Source of the DNA: Pseudomonadota bacterium
Lineage (GTDB): Bacteria; Pseudomonadota; Gammaproteobacteria; JAKAQQ01
NCBI GenBank assembly: GCA_027365475.1
Contig: DAHXNI010000031.1
Location: 1-64,000 of the forward strand
Length of the DNA stretch: 64,000 nucleotides
Reading direction: 5' to 3'
Positions 33,604-42,745 of this stretch are shown piece by piece. Made by a program: the position numbers and the translations under genes. How positions within the stretch are numbered: position 1 is the first letter of the stretch; each line of letters begins with the position of its first letter. The notes under the pieces are model-generated. The model did not search any database. It was given only the letters and a program-made list of their open reading frames with translations, and was not told where the DNA came from.

Positions 33604-35600
33604 TCGCCGAAATCGGAGTCTACGCGCTCATCTTGGCACTTCTCCTGGCGCTCTCCCAGTCGTTCTTTGGTTTGGCGGGGGCGGCGACCAGGCGTCTGCG
33701 CTGGATGGCGGTGGCGCGTCCCGCCGCATATGGCCAGCTCTTTTTCATGGCGCTCTCTTACAGTTGTCTCACTTATCTTTTTGTGATCAGTGATTACTCT
33801 GTTCGCTATGTTGCGAAATATTCCAACCCGTTGATGCCATTTTTCTACCGTGTGGCCGGGGTCTGGGGCGCACACGAGGGATCCATGATGCTCTGGCTCT
33901 TGGTGCTCGGGATCTGGACCGTTTTAGTCGCCATATTCAGTAGAAAACTGCCGGTTGAATTTTCGAGCCGTGTGCTTGGAGTCCTTGGAGTGATCTCGTC
34001 CGGGTTTTTCTTGTTCACATTGCTCACATCCAACCCTTTTGTGCGCATGCTGCCACCTGCGTTACATGGTGGCACACTCAATCCAATACTGGAGGATCCG
34101 CTGCTCGTCATACATCCACCGATGCTGTATATGGGCTATGTGGGTCTGTCCGTGGCTTTCTCATTCTCAGTTGCCGCCTTGATCAGCGGACGTATGGATG
34201 CTGCCTGGGCCCGTTGGACACGTCCATGGACGCTTGCTGCATGGGTTTTTCTGACGATCGGGATCATCCTCGGAAGTTTTTGGTCCTACTATGAACTTGG
34301 CTGGGGCGGTTGGTGGTTTTGGGATCCAGTCGAGAATGCGTCCTTCATGCCTTGGCTCGTGGCGACAGCCCTCATCCACTCGCTTGCGGTCAGTGAGAAA
34401 CGTGGGGCTTTTAAAAGCTGGACGGCGCTTCTTGCCATTGCTGGATTCTCATTGAGCCTGCTCGGTACGTTTCTGGTCCGATCCGGTGTGCTCATTTCGA
34501 TTCATGCCTTCGCACTCGACCCCAAACGTGGCATGTTTATCTTGATCCTGCTTGGCGTGATGACCGTTTTGGCTTTGATTCTCTATCTATGGCGCGCACC
34601 ACTCCTCTGGAATACGGGCGGGGGATTCCATTTCCTATCTCGGGAATCCTTTATTTTGTTCAATAACGTGTTGTTGATTGCAGGCTGCGGTGCGGTCTTT
34701 CTGGGCACGATTTACCCTCTTTTTATCGAAGTGCTGGGTCTCGGAAAAATCTCGGTCGGTCCGCCCTATTTTGACCACGTCTTCATCCCCATCATGTTCC
34801 CGCTATTTATCCTTATTGGCATCGGCCCCTTTGTGAGCTGGAAACGGGGGACCGGCTCCAAAATTTGGCGCCGCATCCGCTGGCCATTTTTTTTCTGGTT
34901 CTTGGCTGCGCTGACGCTCATTCTGGTAGCGGTCCGTCAAAACTGGCCGATCGAAACGCTTTTGGGTACGGTCTTTGGTGTCTGGGTTCTCCTGACGGCG
35001 CTCATCGAACCGGTTCGTCGATTGGTTCTGCGTTTTCGAGGTGAACCCGCCCGTCTCACGCCCAGCGTCCTCGGTATGAGCATTGCCCACTTCGGGGTTG
35101 GTGTGGTTGTCCTGGGGATTACCGTGAGCACGACGCTTGGAATCTGGAGGGATATGCCGCTCAAGCCCGGGCAAAGCTACCAAATGGCTGGATTTACCTA
35201 TCGCTTTGACCGGATCCGCCCTGCACGGGGGCACAACTGGAAAGGGGTGCGGGCGACCTTTTCGATCCACCAGGGACGGTCATCCTTTGCGATCGTGCAT
35301 CCAGAAAAAAGACGGTTTTTCCCGGATGGGGGAACCACGACGAATGCGGCCATCGTGGGTGGTGTGCTGCACGACCTTTTTGTGTCGCTCGGCAATCCGC
35401 TCGGGAAGGGTCGCTGGAGTATCCGCTTTCGATATGAACCCATGGTGATTTTGGTCTGGTTAGGCGGGCTCATCATGGCGCTGGGTGGTTTTCTCGCACT
35501 CTGTGACCGGCGCTACCGGATCCGGTTCGATGAGCCTCCCTATCTTCCTCTTGATGGACCCGGCCCATCTCCGGATTCCGGAATGGAGTCTCATTCATGA
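33600..35600 (+). CDS. ccmF: Cytochrome c haem lyase subunit CcmF
   Basis: This encodes 666 aa, with about 14-15 membrane segments. The tryptophan-rich motif GGWWFWDPVENASFMPWL is intact, and haem-ligand His residues occur in DPLLVIHPPMLYMGY and FLVRSGVLISIHAFA. It attaches haem to apocytochrome with CcmH/I. It overlaps ccmE and ccmG by 4 bp. Confidence 0.97.
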   Translation: MIAEIGVYALILALLLALSQSFFGLAGAATRRLRWMAVARPAAYGQLFFMALSYSCLTYLFVISDYSVRYVAKYSNPLMPFFYRVAGVWGAHEGSMMLWLLVLGIWTVLVAIFSRKLPVEFSSRVLGVLGVISSGFFLFTLLTSNPFVRMLPPALHGGTLNPILEDPLLVIHPPMLYMGYVGLSVAFSFSVAALISGRMDAAWARWTRPWTLAAWVFLTIGIILGSFWSYYELGWGGWWFWDPVENASFMPWLVATALIHSLAVSEKRGAFKSWTALLAIAGFSLSLLGTFLVRSGVLISIHAFALDPKRGMFILILLGVMTVLALILYLWRAPLLWNTGGGFHFLSRESFILFNNVLLIAGCGAVFLGTIYPLFIEVLGLGKISVGPPYFDHVFIPIMFPLFILIGIGPFVSWKRGTGSKIWRRIRWPFFFWFLAALTLILVAVRQNWPIETLLGTVFGVWVLLTALIEPVRRLVLRFRGEPARLTPSVLGMSIAHFGVGVVVLGITVSTTLGIWRDMPLKPGQSYQMAGFTYRFDRIRPARGHNWKGVRATFSIHQGRSSFAIVHPEKRRFFPDGGTTTNAAIVGGVLHDLFVSLGNPLGKGRWSIRFRYEPMVILVWLGGLIMALGGFLALCDRRYRIRFDEPPYLPLDGPGPSPDSGMESHS

Positions 35601-36151
35601 AGCGTGGTCTGCGCTACGTGATTTTTGTAGTCCCCGTGCTACTGATGGTCGGGTTTCTGGGTATTCTCTGGGCTGGACTGGGTCACAACCCATCGATCGT
35701 CCCATCCCCGCTGATTGGCAAGTCTGCTCCTACGTTAATACTCCCTCGACTCAGGCATCCCGCGCAGATGGTCAACCGGTCCTATTTCCTGGGTCATGTG
35801 ACGCTTTTGAATGTCTGGGCAAGCTGGTGTATTTCCTGCCGTTACGAGCATCCAACGCTGCTTTGGCTCAAGCGCAAGGGAGTGCGTATTTTGGGTGTGG
35901 ACTATAAGGATAAACGGACCGCAGCACTTGATTACCTCAGAAAAAATGGCAACCCGTACCAGGAAGTTGTGTTTGATCGACGGGGACTCACAACGATCAA
36001 CTGGGGTGTCTATGGCACTCCTGAGACCTTTGTGGTGGGCCCGCATGCGATTATTCGCTACAAGTATGTCGGTCCCATTTCACTCCGGGTCGCCCGCCGG
36101 GTAATTTACCCCTTGGTACGACGGCTTGATAGCGATGGACCTTCCACATGA
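35597..36151 (+). CDS. ccmG: Periplasmic thiol:disulfide oxidoreductase CcmG/DsbE
   Basis: This encodes 184 aa. An N-terminal anchor is followed by a thioredoxin fold with active site NVWASWCISCRYEHPTL (CxxC), the cis-Pro in YGTPETF and the CcmG-specific GVDYKDKRTAALDYL. It reduces apocytochrome CXXCH cysteines before haem attachment. It overlaps both neighbours. Confidence 0.96.
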   Translation: MKRGLRYVIFVVPVLLMVGFLGILWAGLGHNPSIVPSPLIGKSAPTLILPRLRHPAQMVNRSYFLGHVTLLNVWASWCISCRYEHPTLLWLKRKGVRILGVDYKDKRTAALDYLRKNGNPYQEVVFDRRGLTTINWGVYGTPETFVVGPHAIIRYKYVGPISLRVARRVIYPLVRRLDSDGPST

Positions 36152-36582
36152 CCCGTGCATATTTTTTGTTCTGCCTCATTTGTCTACTGGCCTTGCCGGG
36201 TCGAGCGTATGCCATCGAAAATCACCCGCCACTTGCCAATCCTGTGCTTGAATCCCGATATGAACATCTGACCGAAGAAATACGTTGCCTGGTTTGCCAG
36301 GACCAGAATATTGCGAACTCGCCTGCGCCGTTGGCTGCGGATCTGCGCTATGAGGTTCGACGGATGCTCAAGGCCGGACGAAGCAACCGCGGTATCAAAG
36401 CCTACTTGGTTCACCGCTACGGTGATTTTGTTCTGTTTAAGCCCCCACTTCAGTCGGATACCTGGGTGCTCTGGTTTGGCCCCTTTCTGGCTGTTGCTGC
36501 AGGATTGATCCTGGTGGCTGTGCTGGCCTGGCAGCGGCACCGCACCTACCGAAAAGAACACCATGAGGCGCTGACACCATGA
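36148..36582 (+). CDS. ccmH: Cytochrome c-type biogenesis protein CcmH
   Basis: This encodes 144 aa. A signal peptide (LFCLICLLALPGRAYA) is followed by the redox motif LVCQDQNIANSPAPLAADLR, the hallmark LRCxxC form, with both Cys in IRCLVCQ. A single C-terminal membrane helix (residues about 103-125) holds it in the inner membrane. It is short because the TPR part is encoded separately as ccmI. Confidence 0.96.
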   Translation: MTRAYFLFCLICLLALPGRAYAIENHPPLANPVLESRYEHLTEEIRCLVCQDQNIANSPAPLAADLRYEVRRMLKAGRSNRGIKAYLVHRYGDFVLFKPPLQSDTWVLWFGPFLAVAAGLILVAVLAWQRHRTYRKEHHEALTP

Positions 36583-37778
36583 TTTTTGTCCTGATCGCAC
36601 TTATTTTGACGGCTTTGGCCATCCTGACTCTCTGGTGGCCGCTCAAACGGGCTCGCCGGGTTCCGGGTACATCGACCGATGCCTTTAATCAGCAGCTTGG
36701 AGAAGATGCGTTCCGTGAGCTGGAGGAAGAAGTGTCTCGTGGTGATCTCGACGCTTCTGAACTGACTCGAGCGCAGGATGATGTCCAGAAAAACCTAGAC
36801 ACTTCTCGATCGGCCGTCGATCCGGATGCACGGATATACCTGTCCCGGGCGGAACCCTTTGGCGTGACTGTTGTGGCGCTCGTCTCTGCCGCTGTTTTGG
36901 CATTCTGGTTTTTTGGAAACTGGAGAAGCGCCATATTGGGCGTGCATGAGGCGAGCCATCATTCACTGGTGCGTGCGATTGACCATTTTGGTGTGCACCT
37001 TCGCAAGCATCCGAATGACATCGCGGGCTGGAAGGTCTATGCCCGTGCAGAAATTGTTCTGGGCCATTATGCCGAGGCAGCCCAAGCGTATCAGAAGCTG
37101 CTTCGTCTTCCGGCGAACTCGGATCACATGGCCACTTTGGCTGATTATGGGGAAACGCTCATTCTCGAGCACCCCACTCATTTTGACCGAACAGAGAATC
37201 GTATTTTCAACGAGGTTCTCGCGAAACAACCCGAAAACTCCAAGGCGCTCTGGTACGGGGGATTGCTTGCGCTCGCGGTTCAACACGATGTGCCACTCGC
37301 GATACGGCGTTTCCGCCATCTCCTTGAAGACGGGCCTTTGCCACCGGCCTTTGCAGCAATCGTCCGGGAGCGAATCGTGGCCCTTGGCGGAAAGGTTCCG
37401 GCCATATGGCATCCCAGGGAACTTCGGATCCGGGTGGGTTGGGCGAAGAGTCTCAACCGGAAGCCGGAGTTACCGGCAACACTTTATGTGTATGTCGGGC
37501 CCGATCGCCCACATGCCCCTCCAATATGGGTCCGCCGGGTGACGGTGAACCGTTTGCCTGTTACCGTGATCCTGGACGCTTCGGATGCGATGCTCGCAAC
37601 TTCTGGATTTGCGTCCAATGTTTCTTATCGGATCGGTGCGCGCCTTGCCCCTCAGGACAGCCGGGGGATGGGACACCATGACTTTCAGGGAAGGCAAGCG
37701 CTCGCCGGACGCCTGTTCCGGGGCAATCCGCTGATCCGGATTGCTCTTGAGTCGCCTCATCCACTGCACGGGTCTTGA
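36579..37778 (+). CDS. ccmI: Cytochrome c-type biogenesis protein CcmI (TPR domain)
   Basis: This encodes 399 aa. Two N-terminal membrane helices (residues about 2-22 and 92-112) flank a cytosolic loop, followed by periplasmic TPR helices (YARAEIVLGHYAEAAQAYQKLL, residues about 155-176) and a C-terminal beta-rich domain. CcmI binds the C-terminal helix of apocytochromes and feeds them to CcmFH. It is the last gene of the ccm operon; dnaJ-like cbpA begins 62 bp later. Confidence 0.92.
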   Translation: MIFVLIALILTALAILTLWWPLKRARRVPGTSTDAFNQQLGEDAFRELEEEVSRGDLDASELTRAQDDVQKNLDTSRSAVDPDARIYLSRAEPFGVTVVALVSAAVLAFWFFGNWRSAILGVHEASHHSLVRAIDHFGVHLRKHPNDIAGWKVYARAEIVLGHYAEAAQAYQKLLRLPANSDHMATLADYGETLILEHPTHFDRTENRIFNEVLAKQPENSKALWYGGLLALAVQHDVPLAIRRFRHLLEDGPLPPAFAAIVRERIVALGGKVPAIWHPRELRIRVGWAKSLNRKPELPATLYVYVGPDRPHAPPIWVRRVTVNRLPVTVILDASDAMLATSGFASNVSYRIGARLAPQDSRGMGHHDFQGRQALAGRLFRGNPLIRIALESPHPLHGS

Positions 37779-37840
37779 TCGTGCCAGAAGGCACACCCGC
37801 TTTATAATCTTCACGATTTTCTGTCAAAGACTCGAACTCC

Positions 37841-38749
37841 ATGGAATACCAAGACTATTATCAGATCCTAGGCGTCAAGCGGGATGCGAGCGAGCAGGAA
37901 ATCAAAAAGTCCTATCGCCGGCTTGCCCGAAAGTATCATCCAGACGTCTCGAAAGAGCCGGCTGCCGAGGAACGGTTCAAGAACATTTCGATGGCCTACG
38001 AAGTTCTTGGCAACCCCGAGAAGCGTCGGGCCTACGACCAGTTGGGCGCGCATGCCCCAGGCCAGGATTTTCGCCCGCCACCGGACTGGGAGCAGCGTTA
38101 TGGAACGGCAGGTGATTTCTCAGAAATGAATTTTTCTGATCTTTTTGAGCAGATCCTTGGTGGGATGAATACCAGTCGGGCCCGGAGTTCGAGAGACTCG
38201 GGGCGCGCTGGTTTTCAGAGAACTGCAGCACCGAGCCTATCGGCGGAGACGCACATCAGCCTCGAAGAAGCTTTTTCAGGTACGGAACGCATGGTCGATC
38301 TGGATGGTCAGCGTTTAAGAATCCGGATCCCCAAAGGTTGTCAAGATGGTCAAAAGTTGCGCGTTCCGGTTCGCGCACGCAAGGGATGGGCTCGTCTCGG
38401 AGGAGGGGGCGATCTCCAGATCACGATCCGGATTGACCCGCATCCGCTTTACCAGTTCGTGGGTGATCGACTCGAGATGGAGATCATATTGACTCCGCCT
38501 GAAGCGGTCCTCGGGACGGAAATCGAAATTCAGACTCTCCATGGAAGAGTACGACTCAAAGCGCCAGCCGGCACGGACTCAGGCAAAGTCTTGCGGTTGG
38601 ACCACAAGGGGATGCCGCACCCGGGGGTAGGGTTCGGAGACCTCTACGTCCGCATTCGCATCATTTCTCCCCGAGACATGAGTGACCGCGAGCGTCAACT
38701 CTACCGTGAATTGCTCGAGATTCAGAATAGAAATCCGGCCAAACGGTAA
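37841..38749 (+). CDS. cbpA: CbpA-like DnaJ co-chaperone without zinc finger
   Basis: This encodes 302 aa. The J domain at residues 4-68 has the HPD motif (ARKYHPDVSKEP). There is a short linker and two DnaJ C-terminal beta domains (residues about 125-290; QRLRIRIPKGCQDGQKLRV, RLDHKGMP). The Cys-rich zinc domain of DnaJ is absent, giving the CbpA/type II architecture. It stimulates DnaK ATPase. A CbpM modulator gene is not next to it. It may be transcribed on from the ccm operon. Confidence 0.93.
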   Translation: MEYQDYYQILGVKRDASEQEIKKSYRRLARKYHPDVSKEPAAEERFKNISMAYEVLGNPEKRRAYDQLGAHAPGQDFRPPPDWEQRYGTAGDFSEMNFSDLFEQILGGMNTSRARSSRDSGRAGFQRTAAPSLSAETHISLEEAFSGTERMVDLDGQRLRIRIPKGCQDGQKLRVPVRARKGWARLGGGGDLQITIRIDPHPLYQFVGDRLEMEIILTPPEAVLGTEIEIQTLHGRVRLKAPAGTDSGKVLRLDHKGMPHPGVGFGDLYVRIRIISPRDMSDRERQLYRELLEIQNRNPAKR

Positions 38750-38876
38750 TCAGCATGGATTCCGTTTTCCAGAGCCTGGAGAATGCGACTGTGAAGGGTA
38801 TGTCTGGGTCGCAAAACACCGGATGGCACCCAGTCCGGCGGGTGTCGTTCCCGCCCAAGCAGAGGATACCTGAAGG

Positions 38877-39347
38877 GTGGGTCTGAGGGACTCTCCGATT
38901 GCGATACGGCCGGTCGTGCCAGACGACTTTCCGGCCTGGAGCGTGCTTTGGGAGCGGTATAACAACTTTTACGGAAGAAAAGGTCCAGATGCCTTGCCTT
39001 TGGAAGTCACGCGTACGACCTGGGCACGCTTTTTGGATCCCGACGAGCCTATCCATGCTCTCGTCGCCGAACGCTCCGGTGATGTGCTCGGTTTGGCGCA
39101 CTTCCTGTTCCATCGCAGTACGATCCAGATCCAACCGGACTGTTATCTTAGGGATCTTTATACAGATGAAGCTGTCAGAAGGCAGGGGATCGGTCGCGCG
39201 CTCATCCATGCCGTCTGTGAGCGTGCCCAAGCAGCTGGTTCCACACGCGTCTATTGGCAGACACATGAGACGAATGCGCTTGCCATGCGACTCTATGATC
39301 AGCTCGCCATGAAATCCGGATTCATCGTATATGATCGGATTCTGTGA
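38877..39347 (+). CDS. GNAT family N-acetyltransferase
   Basis: This encodes 156 aa with a GTG start at 38877. The acetyl-CoA loop is DEAVRRQGIGRALIHAVCERA (R/QxxGxG/A at residues about 100-108; 21-residue span), preceded by the beta4 strand CYLRDLYTD and followed by VYWQTHETN. The acceptor substrate is unknown. The RPVVPDDFPAWSVLWERYNNFY start resembles GNATs that act on small amines or amino acids. Confidence 0.9.
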   Translation: MGLRDSPIAIRPVVPDDFPAWSVLWERYNNFYGRKGPDALPLEVTRTTWARFLDPDEPIHALVAERSGDVLGLAHFLFHRSTIQIQPDCYLRDLYTDEAVRRQGIGRALIHAVCERAQAAGSTRVYWQTHETNALAMRLYDQLAMKSGFIVYDRIL

Positions 39348-39864
39348 TTCGGGATACGACAGGAAAAGCAGTGCACCTCGGTAAGGGCGAGACCCTCCCA
39401 AACCAGTAAGTACAATGGCCCTTACCCCCTTTGCAACTCGCTCCCCTGAGCGCTGATAGCACGTGCCAGACTCGCTGACCCTGCCGGATGGAGAGCCACG
39501 GCTCACAGTTTGTCGGGCATGTACCGTCCCTGCAGAGCCGAAAAAGAGATCTGGCTGGTTGGTCTTCACCCGATGGGTCACGAAAGCTGAAAGCCAAGCC
39601 AGGCCGCTGCTTCCTTTTTGCAATCAAGAGCGCTGATCCCAGCTGCTCCGGCCATGCAATGACTCAAATGAGCTAGATTATTATTATGTAGAATATCTTA
39701 TAAGGTGTATAACACCATGATATCTAACAAGTTAGAATATAATTGCCGTATGGCATTGCTATGTATGTCAAAAAGGTTTATATAAACCCGAGAGGCAGCA
39801 CAACCCTCTGTAAGGAGATGGGGCCTGCCTTCTGTGACAAACCCAACCATTGAGGTCCAATACG
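39348..39864. other. 517-bp intergenic region, no gene seen
   Basis: The first 300 bp are ordinary in composition and hold only short unsupported open frames. From about 39661 to 39790 the sequence becomes clearly AT-rich and contains three palindromes, described separately. A GAGG ribosome site precedes the next gene. No RNA gene was recognised. Confidence 0.5.
39704..39788 (+). promoter_or_regulatory. AT-rich region with three palindromes and a -10 box
   Basis: Three perfect dyads lie within 85 bp: GGTGT-ATA-ACACC (39704-39716), TCTAAC-AA-GTTAGA (39723-39736) and GGTTTATATAAACC (39775-39788). TATAAT at 39738-39743 directly follows the second. This looks like a regulated promoter for the membrane protein gene at 39865, with a leader of about 115 nt. 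The regulators are unknown. Confidence 0.5.
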
Positions 39865-40443
39865 ATGAACAGTCGAAATACGATCCTCTCGGCTTTTGGT
39901 TTTTTTCTCATTGCACTCACTCTGTGGCTGCATGGCCTCGCTCCAGCGGGGTGGAGTCATGGCGACCTGAACTCGGTTTATGGAGGCTTCCAACTTGCGG
40001 TTGGCCTCCTGTTATTGATTCTCGCCATTCTTTCGACGCTGAACGGTGAGCATCCCTTCGATGCCCTCGTTTTCTTTGCTCTGAGCACCATGGCCCTGAT
40101 TTATGCTTTGCCGAACTTCTCCCATGGGGGAGGTTCGATGAGCATGGGCGCACATGCTCTGGCGGGCTGGTTTTACCTTTTCTGGGGCATTTACTTTTTC
40201 TTTCTCTGGTTTGGAGCGCTCAAAACCCATCCGACGGTTCACATGCTTTTTCTGCTCGTAGCGTGGCTGACTTCCTTGTCTGCGGCCATCTTTGCCTTTT
40301 CCGGAGCGATGGGTTTCGTGGTTCTCACCGGCTACCTGATGCTGGTCTGGGGGATGGTATCCCTCTACATTTTCGCGGGATCCGCGCTCCATGCGCTCTG
40401 TGGTAAAAACTGCTTGCCCATGGGAAACAAGAATAAAGCCTGA
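39865..40443 (+). CDS. Six-helix membrane protein, possibly GPR1/FUN34/YaaH-like
   Basis: This encodes 192 aa from the ATG at 39865, which follows GAGG at good distance; the ATG at 39850 is less well placed. Six hydrophobic segments are regularly spaced. The pattern LxxFGFFLIALTLWLHG ... YGGFQLAVGLL ... GHALAGWFYLFWGIYFFFL recalls the acetate transporter family (AceTr, SatP/YaaH), but the diagnostic NPAPLGL motif is not present. The assignment is therefore tentative. Its upstream region is rich in palindromes, suggesting tight control. Confidence 0.6.
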   Translation: MNSRNTILSAFGFFLIALTLWLHGLAPAGWSHGDLNSVYGGFQLAVGLLLLILAILSTLNGEHPFDALVFFALSTMALIYALPNFSHGGGSMSMGAHALAGWFYLFWGIYFFFLWFGALKTHPTVHMLFLLVAWLTSLSAAIFAFSGAMGFVVLTGYLMLVWGMVSLYIFAGSALHALCGKNCLPMGNKNKA

Positions 40444-40462
40444 CCGGAGATCCTTGTGGCGA

Positions 40463-40489
40463 GGAGGATGGTGGTGTGAGCCATCCTCC
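40463..40489. terminator. Hairpin between convergent genes
   Basis: GGAGGATGG (40463-40471) and CCATCCTCC (40481-40489) form a perfect 9-bp stem with a 9-nt loop exactly between two convergent genes. There is no T-run on either side, so bidirectional termination is plausible but not certain. Confidence 0.5.
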
Positions 40490-40495
40490 CAGATC

Positions 40496-41284
40496 TCAGC
40501 GAAACCGGAAGTACAGCCCGACTACGTAGCTCAGGCTGGATGAACGATTGACGAGCGGGCTGGCGCGGATGCCGGATCCGTAGAACTCCTCCTCGAGTCC
40601 ACCCATGGCGGTGAAGTGGTTCCCGAGGTTTCTCCCGACGAGCAACTCGAGTAATGTATTGAATGTTGAGCCAGGAGCGTACTGCGGATGAAGCGGGGAA
40701 GCTTCGTACTCTGGAATCCCAAAGTAGTAATTGATGAGATTCGCGCTTTCCCACTCGATGCCGGCGCGCGGATCAAAAAACCACCCACCCGTATGGATGT
40801 GGGCAAAAAGCATGGCACGGAGTTTCTGCCCATGGCTGCGTGCGAGGAGGTCAGTCAACGCCGTTGCCCTCACACCGAGGAGTCCCCTGCGGTAGACCAA
40901 AGCCAGTCCGCCCATCGCGGATGCGAGCCGTGTGCTGAGACCGTGGAATCGGGAGCTGAAACCCGAGTTGTAATGCAGTGTTTCCGGTTCCGCCACGACA
41001 TCGACGTGAAGCGGTCCTGATTCATCGAGATGCCAGCCGATGGTGAGACCATGTAGGTAAAAGCCCGGCGTGCTGTAGTTAAAGAGTGGAATGAACCGGT
41101 TCCAGCTAGATGCTCCTTGATACGGGAAACCCAAACCCAGAAATCCGAAGCCCAACGACCAACCCGCCCGATTCAGGTTGATGTTTGTGATGGGTGGCGA
41201 GGCCTGTACTGGTGCCCCCCAGAAATTAAGTCCGAGCGCCAGGATTCCGATCGTGAGCCAGCCCAGTTTCGTGCGGTGCTTCAT
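40496..41284 (-). CDS. MipA/OmpV family outer-membrane protein
   Basis: This encodes 262 aa. A signal peptide ends near APVQA. The mature protein is an alternating beta-barrel ending in a C-terminal aromatic (GLYFRFR). NLINYYFGIPEYEASPLHPQYAPGS (residues about 184-208) is the MipA/OmpV signature block (NYYFGV-x-E-A-x6-Y-x-PG). Members are scaffold or porin-like proteins of the outer membrane. It lies 12 bp downstream of the PAP2 gene and is likely co-transcribed with it. Confidence 0.88.
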   Translation of the reverse strand: MKHRTKLGWLTIGILALGLNFWGAPVQASPPITNINLNRAGWSLGFGFLGLGFPYQGASSWNRFIPLFNYSTPGFYLHGLTIGWHLDESGPLHVDVVAEPETLHYNSGFSSRFHGLSTRLASAMGGLALVYRRGLLGVRATALTDLLARSHGQKLRAMLFAHIHTGGWFFDPRAGIEWESANLINYYFGIPEYEASPLHPQYAPGSTFNTLLELLVGRNLGNHFTAMGGLEEEFYGSGIRASPLVNRSSSLSYVVGLYFRFR

Positions 41285-41296
41285 GAACTCTATTCC

Positions 41297-42307
41297 TCAG
41301 AACGTTTCGTGCAGGCCAATCATGAAACCGCCGGGCAAAATGCTCAGGATGAACGGTTGTTTTTCCTCATGGGCGTAGATGCCCCATGCGGTACCGATGG
41401 CAAATCCGGAGATGACATCAGTTTGCCAGTGGCCCTGCTCTTTCATCCGGGCTTCCGCGTCGTAGAGCGGCAGGATCTCAAGACCCCAGACCCAAGGATC
41501 ACGGCGGTAATACTCTGCGATAAAAGGGGTTACAAAACTGGCTTGCAACGCGACTTCACCACTCGGGAAGCTCTCACAACACCGGCCCTGGAAAAAATTG
41601 TGGGGGCTTGAGGACTGAATGGGCCGCGCCCGGCTGATGACATATTTCAGGGCTTGTGTCGTAATGGCTGTGAAAACCGAGGAATCCACGGCTTGCCAAA
41701 AGGTTCGTCCAATTCGGCTACGACCACCTAACCAGATCGCGCCAACCCCTTCGACGGCCATCACCGCGTGTTCGAGATCCAATGAATTATTCCGTGCCCA
41801 GATTCCCGTGTTATCAAGGGCGAGGCGGTGGTCAATCGCGTAACTCGCTCCCAGAGCAAAAAGCGGCGTCAGCGCTACCGTCCACTCGACCAGATGGCGA
41901 GCCTGCTTTGGTGACTGGACCAGAAAAGGGGGATTGGTGACCGGATCCGTTCGGGCCCAGGTATTACGCACCTGGCATTTTCGGAAGGATTGAACTGAAC
42001 AGGTGTTTCCCTCATGCGATCGGGTCCAGAGGGAGCCGGGCGGGTTTGAAGGGGGAGAGGAGCTTGCCACCATCTGATTGGACTGATCAGTCCACGTCGG
42101 GCCAAGCAGGTTCATGTTTAATAACCGGGAAGAGCTATTTTTTGAATGTATCGGCGTCAGAGTGGACAAATGGAGTGTCTCAGACAGACAGTTTGGGGAA
42201 GCTGGACTCGCTGCACATAAAAGACGATATTCTGGTGCGCCTCGGGCCCATGCACACGTGGCGATGGCCAACCCTAGAGCGATCAGCATTTCTCGTCCCC
42301 ACTTCAT
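41297..42307 (-). CDS. Exported PAP2-superfamily phosphatase with PSGE variant
   Basis: This encodes 336 aa with a short signal-like N-terminus (MLIALGLAIATCAWARG). The PAP2 motifs occur near the C-terminus: ISRARPIQ for motif 1, ESFPSGEVALQASF for motif 2 and GHWQTDVISGFAIG for motif 3. Motif 2 has PSGE where most members have PSGH, so the acid-base His is replaced by Glu, a variant known in a subset of the family. Likely substrates are lipid phosphates such as undecaprenyl diphosphate or lipid A in the envelope. It pairs with the MipA/OmpV gene. Confidence 0.85.
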   Translation of the reverse strand: MKWGREMLIALGLAIATCAWARGAPEYRLLCAASPASPNCLSETLHLSTLTPIHSKNSSSRLLNMNLLGPTWTDQSNQMVASSSPPSNPPGSLWTRSHEGNTCSVQSFRKCQVRNTWARTDPVTNPPFLVQSPKQARHLVEWTVALTPLFALGASYAIDHRLALDNTGIWARNNSLDLEHAVMAVEGVGAIWLGGRSRIGRTFWQAVDSSVFTAITTQALKYVISRARPIQSSSPHNFFQGRCCESFPSGEVALQASFVTPFIAEYYRRDPWVWGLEILPLYDAEARMKEQGHWQTDVISGFAIGTAWGIYAHEEKQPFILSILPGGFMIGLHETF

Positions 42308-42745
42308 GCATATCCCCTGAGATCATACTGGTGCTTGACACATTTTGACCAGACTGTATGGATGGAAGTTTCACGATATCAAAATTTTATAGAATATTTA
42401 CACCGAGAGACGATCATGAATTGGGTTCTCCTGTGGCTCAGTGAATCATCCTCCTTATTGCGACCCGGTATTCGGGATGGCGAGCATGTTCTGGATACTT
42501 GCCAAAAACGGTACGAATATCCGATTGGAGGAATGCTGGCTGCCATTTAATGTCGTGCGTCGATTTGACTGTCATTCCGATATGACCGCATAATTAAAGA
42601 GGTTCGACTAGGCGTTTGCGTTTTGCATCCACGCCCTTGGCATCAGCGCCAAGGTGGGCCATTCTGTCGAGCCCCTCACAAACCGCACCCTGCGAACCAT
42701 GCAGAAACGGTTTATCCGACTCCCTTCCATACAGGAAATCGACCC
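42308..42745. other. 438-bp divergent intergenic region
   Basis: No supported gene. A TTGACA (42335-42340), 16-bp spacer, TATGGA (42357-42362) promoter-like pair points right, 380 bp before the next plus-strand gene. A 44-codon open frame at 42416 has no recognisable features. A CCTTGG/CCAAGG hairpin lies near 42636-42660. A long leader or small RNA is possible but not supported further. Confidence 0.35.

Noticed and set aside
42416-42550. 44-codon open frame in the gap before the small barrel gene
   Set aside because: No ribosome site of quality, no signal peptide or motif; kept only as part of the gap description.
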